A DNA stretch of 64,000 nucleotides, taken from Odontesthes bonariensis. Its lineage: Eukaryota; Chordata; Actinopteri; Atheriniformes; Atherinopsidae. The notes under the pieces were generated by a model. The model was not told where the DNA came from. It saw only the letters and a list, made by a program, of their open reading frames with translations, and did no database searches. Positions 57,401 through 64,000 of the stretch are shown here, piece after piece. The stretch is from contig NC_134519.1 of NCBI RefSeq assembly GCF_027942865.1, positions 24,524,248-24,588,247 of the forward strand. Reading direction: 5' to 3'. A program made the translations under genes and the position numbers. How positions within the stretch are numbered: the stretch's first letter is position 1; the number at the start of each line of letters is the position of its first letter.

Positions 57401-58435
57401 ATAAATTGCGTATGAATTAAATTAACATTTTGTATGTCCTTTCTGTGGAAAGTGCTGATGTTTTAGAAAATATTGAAACAAATCTTGATTAAAAATTAAA
57501 TCCACACTACATTATTTCAAATATTAAGAAAAATGGACATCTTGCTCTATAATCTGAACCACAGTCACAAAAAGTCAAACCATTAAATGCCAGATTTAGA
57601 AGGACACTGTGTTTGACTGCATAACAAGAGGTTGCTCTGCTGGATTTGACTTTTCTTTTTTTAAAACAAGATGATCAACTGCACAGCTGTTTCACACACC
57701 ATGCTGGGTAACCCCTCTCAACTTCATGTGCGAAGGTTCTTGTTTCTAATATTTTAGACTTGAGATAGCTGAAGAGAGATAGCTGGATTGAGATAGGTGA
57801 AGCTCACCAGTTAACAGTGAGATGGTTATGTGGAGGATGTCTCAATCCTGTTTTATTATAGTTCATAACAAAACATGTGACGCTTCAAATTAAATAATGA
57901 AAACATAAAATTGTAAGGAATCCTGATCAGAGATTTTTCTGCTTCTTTCAAATAAGTGCAACATTATTCCAGATTAATTGTCTCTATATGAAATAAAATA
58001 TCACAGTTATTTGTATATTATATTTCACTTAAACTTTAAATTTGCTAATAATGCATTATGTAGACACCTCTGGCTTTTAAGGAGAGACTACAGTAGACAT
58101 ACTTGTCACCAGTATGAAGCATCAAGTCTTTCAGTCTTTCCTGTATATTTAAATTGACCAGTTACTTTTCAAATTCTAACCCAACCTCGGTCAACTGACA
58201 TGACAACATCACTTTAAATATTTCTATTGCAATTAGATTCCCTAAAAAAATGTAGAATAGATATATTTAATGTATTAGACATATTAGATCATTCCCATAT
58301 GAACAAATACATTAAAAAATAAATACAATGTGAAGCAGCTCAACCCTACCTTTCTTGCCTGTTTCTGTTTCACACAACACTGGGTCTCCAGCAGCAAACC
58401 TTTTAATCTATAACGGTCTTCCAGAACTAAGTGTA
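57401..58435. other. C downstream DNA, no gene recognised
   Basis: AT-rich DNA with a short (ATA)n run at about 57385-57400. No open frame of interest. Confidence 0.5.
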
Positions 58436-58439
58436 CGCA

Positions 58440-58760
58440 CCAATGTACCAACCACTAACTACTTCAATGTCTGAATGGAGACAAGGAGAAAGGCAAGACA
58501 AGAGAAGGACATATGGAGCCAGGGACAAATATTCAACACCTCCTCAAGTGACCATCAGTACATAACAAGCACTCTAACAATAGCAACTTCATTTGAGACC
58601 ACAGTTGGCTCGGATTTCAAACTTAAGAGAGTCAAGGTGCCTTGTCTATACATTTGACTGCAAAAGTCAAAGATACTGTGGACAAGTGGGAATGGGGCCT
58701 TTGATGTAGGACTAACAGTGTCAGTAAGCCTGGAAAAGAATTAGTGCTAAATAAAGGAGT
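58440..58760. promoter_or_regulatory. diverged copy of the intergenic conserved block 1
   Basis: Shares phrases in the same order with 15290-15600 and 33160-33470: CAACACC followed by AAGTGACC, AATAGC, TTTCAAACT, CAAGGTGCCT, AAAAGTCAAAGA, AGCCTGGAA. Conservation against a non-aligning background suggests function, such as an enhancer or a non-coding transcript. This is inference. Confidence 0.45.
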
Positions 58761-59320
58761 TCAGGACTGTGTTACGATGATCAAAAAAACACAGCATAGA
58801 TAATGAATGTTCAGTGTATAGAGGGCAATCGAAATAACTTGCTGTTCAGCACAGCTTGGTTCACTGAAAAGGGCCTGACGGCTCTAGTTCAGTGGATACT
58901 TAGTTTTATTTGCTTGAGGTGAGGTGGTTTTGGTGGACTATCATTGAGTCCTGAAATTAAGACTCTCCCTGTTTTCTGTGTCCCAATTCATATTTTTTAA
59001 AAAAGCTTTTGGTCTGCTGACCACACCATGGTCACTGCATTAGGTCTGTACAGCTGTACTCATGCAAATCTGTGAAAAACTGCACAAACTGACTAAAAAA
59101 CTTAACTAGGTCCAGCACATGTTGCTGTTAAAGGATGTGTTCTGTAATTTTATATTAGGGAGAACAATGTGCGGTAAGCTTCCTATAAGTTACAACAACA
59201 GATGAAACAACAGAATAACAATGCAATCATTATTGCATGCTGTTGCAGAATACAATATCTTATTTCTTTCAGACCGAAAAATTTCCCACAGAAAATTCTT
59301 CACTATAATCTTGAAAGAAA
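58761..59320. other. C downstream DNA, no gene recognised
   Basis: Ordinary AT-rich intergenic sequence; nothing supported. Confidence 0.5.
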
Positions 59321-59324
59321 AAAG

Positions 59325-59900
59325 CTAAATTAATGCAAAGTACCCAAATGACCCCCCTTTCACCGCTTGTGAAGGCTCCTGTAGCAGTTTAGAGTCTTTC
59401 AGTTTTGGGGTCTTTTTAAGACTTCTGGTTCGGTAGGATTCTTGGGCCACCTTGCATGCGCTTTGGATTGACCTTTTGAGGTCAATCCAAAGATTTCCTT
59501 TGTGATCCCCTTGAGATGAATTTTGAGACGTGTTTGGAATCATTGTCCTGTTGTAGAACCAACTATCATTTTTTTCTATTTGTCTTTTCTGGTAATTAAC
59601 AGATTTCAAATTCAAATTTCCTCTCTTGCTGAACAGTTTCTCGTGCCCCCGGCTGCAACACAAAGATGAGCTGTTCCCTTCAGGAAATTCTGCATCCTTT
59701 ATTCCATCCTCCAAATGTACATTTTCTTTTTGCATCTATCATCAGTGCAGTCCACTAAATCTTCTGGTAGGTATGTTGGAGTGAAACTCGGTTTTTATTT
59801 TCCTCTGTCGCACTTCTACAAGCAGTTCTGTCACATTGTTTTTAGATCTTCCGCACCTAAACTCGACCGCTACAGTTCAAGTCTATGACCAGTTCTGAGC
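59325..59900 (-). repeat. possible transposon-derived segment with 136-codon open frame
   Basis: A minus-strand frame (59735-59325) of 136 codons has no recognisable domain and no splice context. The wording around 59528-59560 (GGAATCATTGTCCTGTTGTA) resembles interspersed DNA-transposon repeats of fish. It contains a perfect 13-bp hairpin at 59461-59492. I favour a decayed repeat over a gene. Confidence 0.3.
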
Positions 59901-61270
59901 AAATGGCATACTGTTAACACTTTGCTATCTTCTTACAGATTTTTCCTTCTTTGAGAGCACAGATCATTTTAATTTTCTTTTCTTTCTTTTTTTTTTTTTT
60001 TAGCTTTATGCCTTTCGGAAATCAGCTCATTTTCTACACACTTAACTATTGATAGAAACAGAAAAAATTGGACTGAAGTGTATGTTTGTTTGCAAATGTG
60101 TGTATCACATCAAAAAGAAATACACGAGGTAAAGAGTATCTTATGCAGCCAGTTGTTTCCTGTTCAACCTTCACACTGATTCTATCAACACAATTTATAC
60201 GTTGAAAATATTGCTATGATTTTACGATCAATACATTTTACTTTAAATCCCTTTTTGGTTTATGAGGAGAAAGAAAAAGTTGAAGTTGAAGTTGATTTAT
60301 TTTTTCTTGTCTATGGTAATTTTCTTTCAAATCAAATTACATCTAAAGAAGAGCTGCTATTGTCTGAACTGTGTTGTTTCAGCGCAAATATTTGTTGCAC
60401 CACTGATTCATCTTATTTTACAGTGAAACTGCATATGTATGCATGTAATCGTGATTGGATATGTTTGTAAGCCAGATCATACCAAGCTCATCACTGGTAA
60501 AACCGATAAATAAACTCAACAATGTTGCATCTATAACTGTGGTTTTCACATACACCAAAAGTGTACACATTCATGGGCAAATCCATGTGTTGTAGCACGT
60601 TTCACTATGTGTGACTTTTACTTCCTCTCAAAGGAGGACTTGTTTGTTACAGAACAACTCCTCCTAACTTTACACCTATATTGTCTGGTTCTGCAACATA
60701 CTATGTAAAAATACTTAAAAGATAAATTGTACTGCATGAATTCTCACAAAGACAGTGATACTTTGTGTGTTGCACTTTGTGATGGACATGGCCAGTTCCC
60801 TGTCCACGGTGCTAACATTCCTCTCAACCCATTCTCTTTTTTTCCTCGGTTGCTAAATTAAAAAAAAAAATTGCATCTTCAACAGTTTTTGTTTTTGCAA
60901 GTCCTAATTTTTCGAGCATAAACAGAAAGTTACTGCACCAAGCTGCTAAACAGACGTATTCACAGCTGCCGTTTTGACAAAAAAAAGTAGGCGAATGCAG
61001 GGGAAACACCAAACTTTCCTTCCTGTCATTATTCAATACTTGTGTTTACCTTTTATTTCATGTCAAAATGGCTATGAATACAGTCTCTTTTACTAAATAA
61101 AAACTGGACTTAAAACCACAAAATAAATGAATGCATAATGATTGTACCGTGTAATATGAATTGCAACTAAGTAGGTCTGAATACATTAAATCTAACAGTC
61201 ATTTTAATATTTAATCCTTGAGATTCCTTATTCGGTTCTTTGATGTACAGTAAATAATTGGTTGTCTGTT
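59901..61270. other. C downstream DNA, no gene recognised
   Basis: AT-rich sequence with several homopolymer runs (T-run at about 59984-60001). The 84-codon frame at 60216 has no recognisable character. Confidence 0.5.
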
Positions 61271-61274
61271 CCTT

Positions 61275-61500
61275 AATAATCACCTGTTGCTGCTTCTCCG
61301 TCCTTCGGAATGCTTTGGTCCTCTTCTGTGCGTCAGACACTGTCCCTAAGCTGTCAACAAAACCATCAACACTGAGAAGGCAGCCAGCGGGAATTTCACA
61401 GGTTATCTTTGTGTCCAAGGATACAACACCATGCCAGACATCAAGGACAAGGGGCAGAAGCAAGGGAACATTTCTGAGTTCTGGAAACGCATAAACCGGC
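61275..61500. promoter_or_regulatory. diverged copy of the intergenic conserved block 2
   Basis: Matches 15955-16110 and 33830-33985 in order: CTGTTGCTG, GCGTCAGA, CTGTCCCTAAGC, GGCAGCCAGC, GGAATTTCACA, GTTATCTTTGTG. The distance from block 1 is greater than downstream of A and B because of repeat insertions. Confidence 0.45.
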
Positions 61501-62072
61501 TGTAGGCTAGACGTGTGACGGAACAATACTGCCAACTGAGACTTATGTGCTGCAAGTAAAATGAGGTCAACTTATTAGTGACAGCAAGTTGCGGTTTTTA
61601 GTAGTCTACTCGTTACTACAGACATTTTTTTCTGCTATATCACAAAAATGAATTTGTATTTTTTTGAAATACCATTGTTAAATATACACCCGCATAGTTT
61701 CCGTGGCTTGTCGGAAGTTTCAGTTCAGTGACCCACTGTGTCAGTCTGTCAATTGCGGCAACACCAACAGACAAAGGAAATGTAACGAGACCGTTGGTGA
61801 CAACAGACTGTGCAAACTGTACGTTTAGGTCACAGAGAGAAGGACTGTTTTTTTAAGTAACAATCCATGGTTGCAAAAAAAAAAAAAAAAAACCCGTAAC
61901 ATTTTATTTTCAGAATCTTCTAACATGTAAGTTGTATAGTTTTTACATGTCGTGTCAAGTGAGTTGTAGTGTCATACGGCATCATGTAGATCGACCAACG
62001 CCCTCAAGCATTTATTATTACAAATATAAAACACTTTGACTCTCTTCATATACTCTATGCATATGCACACAC
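61501..62072. other. intergenic DNA, no gene recognised
   Basis: No open frame or repeat family recognised; an A-run lies at about 61876-61893. Confidence 0.5.

Positions 62073-62124
<52 letters not shown>
62073..62124. repeat. (ATCT)13 microsatellite
   Basis: Thirteen uninterrupted ATCT units. Confidence 0.95.
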
Positions 62125-62263
62125 CTCCCTATATATATGTGTTTTGTAACTCTCAAAACTCTCCGGTCTATGGAAGTTTTTCTGTGCCATCAGAGTTTAA
62201 ATACGAATTTCTAATATTGAATTTTTATAGCATCAAAATCAGACTTTGAATTTGAAAAACCAA

Positions 62264-62370
62264 CAGTGTAAAAAAATCAATTTCTAAAAACAAAAATCAG
62301 TGTAAAAAAAATTCAACATCTAAAAATTTAGTGGAAAAAAATTCAACTTCAAAAAATTCAGTGGAAAAAG
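62264..62370. repeat. A-rich minisatellite, about four units of 29-34 bp
   Basis: Units start with CAGTG or TAGTG at 62264, 62298, 62329 and 62359. Each continues as an A-run, then TTCAACNTCTAAAAA or a variant of it. Confidence 0.75.
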
Positions 62371-62570
62371 AACCAGACTCAACATCCGGGTAAACAGGGA
62401 GAAGCAATCGATCCTTGTCTCAATTCATACAACGGCAGCCAATCAAGTTACGCTCCATTGGACAGATCAGCTCAATAGATATTAGTAATATCTATTACTC
62501 AATTTTACTAACACAAATGGCAAATAAAGTAAACTCACTCACCGAAGCACCATCACCCCCGTTGGTGGAC

Positions 62571-63262
62571 ATGGCTGATCTGTCTGAGAGCCAAGATTTC
62601 AAGAAACAAAGGCAACGATCAGAAGCAGGTCTCCGAAAATGTTACCATCAGAAATGCTCAAAAAAGTAAGCGAAAAGCTGAGATAGGATGGCTGAATTCT
62701 CGAGATGGGAAGTTTTTTCAAGTTAGGACAAAGAAAGGTGGTGGAACAAGAAAAATTGATGTGTCAAAGGACTGTAGAAAAAATGAGTTAATTGAAAAGG
62801 CAGTGGGTTTGTTTTTTCCGTCTCAAAGAAATTCACAGGGAAGAATCACAGATTTTGAGTTTGATATGACAGATTTTCAGGAACATTCACTTGATGAACA
62901 TATTACCGTTGGAGAACTTTATGAGCAGACAAATCTACCTCTTTTGCGATTTTACCTAACAACCAAAAAAAAGGACAGTGGCAGTGACTCAGAACCAGAC
63001 AACCCCAGTGGAAATGACCAAGAAGCTTTAAGTTTTTCTACCACTGACTCAATCCAAAGCACCAGACAGTTTTGATGTCATATATGTTGGAAACAGCAGT
63101 GTCCTGACAAACAGCAGCAGTGATAATGTTCACCTAGTTTACTCTACTGTTGACATGGGTGATTTGTCCAGTGTCCAAGAGCTAGATGCAGCAATCAATG
63201 TTGACATTTTCGAAGACAGTGGCACTGTTACCTTTCTCACAGGACACATTTCTAATGGCCCT
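62571..63262 (+). pseudogene. frameshifted fragment of a fish-expanded gene (G2E3-like, uncertain)
   Basis: Three consecutive coding stretches lie in three frames: 62571-62630 (MADLSESQDFKKQRQRSEAG), about 62625-63050 (with IGWLNSRDGKFFQVRTKKGG, FFPSQRNSQGRITDFEFDM and TVGELYEQTNLPLLRFYL), and 63053-63262 (with FDVIYVGNSS and VQELDAAINVDIF). The middle part resembles the N-terminal region of multicopy fish proteins that databases often call G2/M phase-specific E3 ubiquitin ligase-like; I recall this without checking. No HECT domain is present, and the reading stops at the boundary with the next element. Two frameshifts and truncation argue for a pseudogene; unusual splicing is possible. Confidence 0.5.
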
Positions 63263-64000
63263 GTCACACTGTTGCGTATGGCACTAGCATATGCCAGCGT
63301 ATGAAAATTATCAATCATACGCTGGTATACGCTGACATACGCTAGGGGAACGTTAGGCATAGGTTGTATACGTTTCAAGCACGCTGGCATACGTTGGCAT
63401 ACGCTGAGGCAGAAATACATTTTTGAACATGCCCAAAACTTTTGTGCGTATGGTTAATACGCTAAGCATACGCTAGGCATACGCTGAATACGCTAGAGGT
63501 ACGATATAGGTACGTTACTGATAGGTCGAGAACGCTGGACATAAGTTGCCATACGTTGGCATGAAGGTGTCCCTTGTCATCAGCCAGACGGGCGGAGATG
63601 AGGTGGCAACTGACATATCTGAGGCAACCGACGATTCACGGGAGCGGTCAGGAGGAGGAGTTGGGGATCTTGATCGCTCAGAAGCATGTAACTCATCAGC
63701 CGCAGGTGCATCAGGCATTTCAGCAGGTTTGGGTGAGAATGATTCTTGTGTTTTTTTGCCTTTTCCTCGACCTCGGCCCAGGGCCCGGGCAAACGACGAT
63801 TGCTTCTTGGGAGGCATGATCGAGATGAATGTCTCGAGAGATGTTGATAGCGCGTCGTCTACTGCAATAATGGAGCAATGTGGAAAGGCTGCTGATATAG
63901 GCGCGTTGAAACGTACGCTGGGCATGCGCAGTTCATATGCTACTCATACGCTAGTCATACGCAGAGTACGCTGGTTATACGTTGTTCATACGCTGACATA
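63263..64000. mobile_element. edge of an unclassified, probably DNA-type transposon
   Basis: Starts near GGCCCTGTCACACTG (about 63257-63271), where coding-like sequence ends. Dense short repeats of TACGCT or its complement AGCGTA, with variants, fill 63274-63570 and reappear at 63912-64000. Between them lies a unique stretch with a minus-strand open frame. Clusters of short subterminal motifs are typical of transposase binding regions. The right end lies outside the window. Confidence 0.5.
63515..63817 (-). CDS. hypothetical protein N-terminus inside the TACGCT-rich element
   Basis: A 100-codon open frame from ATG 63817 (MPPKKQSSFARALGRGRGKG), rich in Lys, Arg, Ser and Pro, probably disordered. 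The last residues run into the TACGCT repeats, so the true exon probably ends earlier at an unseen splice site, and further exons may lie left or have been lost. It could be an accessory DNA-binding protein of the element. I do not recognise a family. Confidence 0.3.
   Translation of the reverse strand: MPPKKQSSFARALGRGRGKGKKTQESFSPKPAEMPDAPAADELHASERSRSPTPPPDRSRESSVASDMSVATSSPPVWLMTRDTFMPTYGNLCPAFSTYQ

Noticed and set aside
60216..60470. 84-codon plus-strand open frame
   Set aside because: No recognisable domain, no splice or promoter context, composition typical of AT-rich intergenic DNA.
62073..62124. Possible CRISPR or regulatory array
   Set aside because: A plain ATCT microsatellite with no spacers, in a eukaryotic genome.

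Overview
The window is vertebrate nuclear DNA, most likely from a teleost fish. It has GT-AG introns, polyadenylation signals and fish-type interspersed repeats: a Rex3/RTE-like LINE, an L1/Tx1-clade LINE, a tRNA-derived SINE with a GATG tail, Tc1-like and Harbinger-like DNA elements. About 60% of it is a head-to-tail array of three fast skeletal muscle myosin heavy chain (MyHC) genes, all on the + strand: gene A (ATG 1672, stop 13198), gene B (18898-30679) and gene C (43926-56196). Each has 37 coding exons of matching length, with one exception (exon 17 of B). Hand-splicing gives open frames of 1940, 1936 and 1940 residues, so all three look intact. Exons are numbered 3 to 39 as in other vertebrate sarcomeric MYH genes; this numbering is a convention.

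Layout. 1-923: upstream flank, promoter and non-coding first exon of A. 924-13290: gene A. 13300-17890: A-B intergenic DNA with a SINE and blocks that recur downstream of B and, more diverged, of C. 17893-30770: promoter and gene B. 30780-34300: B downstream region, a copy of A's plus a 368 bp Harbinger-like MITE. 34302-41685: a 6.2 kb L1-like element (minus strand) flanked by a roughly 240 bp direct repeat whose left copy also carries a Rex3-like LINE fragment. 41686-43182: copy of the DNA upstream of B. 43183-56290: gene C. 56430-62560: C downstream region with a decayed Tc1-like element and distant matches to the conserved blocks. 62571-63262: frameshifted remains of a protein gene. 63263-64000: edge of an unclassified repeat, probably a DNA transposon, rich in a TACGCT motif.

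How the genes work together. All three encode the motor and coiled-coil rod of thick filaments; differences in promoter, loop 2 and a few motor residues would tune expression and contraction speed. Their introns show that they do not share one simple history. The block from about exon 21 to exon 34 is almost identical in all three. The 5' half and promoter of C match B, intron 16 to exon 18 of C match A, and the last intron and 3' UTR are shared by A and B but not C. This is the mark of repeated gene conversion and unequal exchange. The 5' end of the L1-like element sits exactly where the B-like upstream copy of gene C begins, so that element may mark a duplication breakpoint.

I found no new multi-gene system. 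The most unusual features are the mosaic myosin array, the L1 junction with its non-standard flanking repeat, exact occupied/empty-site pairs for two transposons, and the unclassified TACGCT-rich terminus at the right edge.
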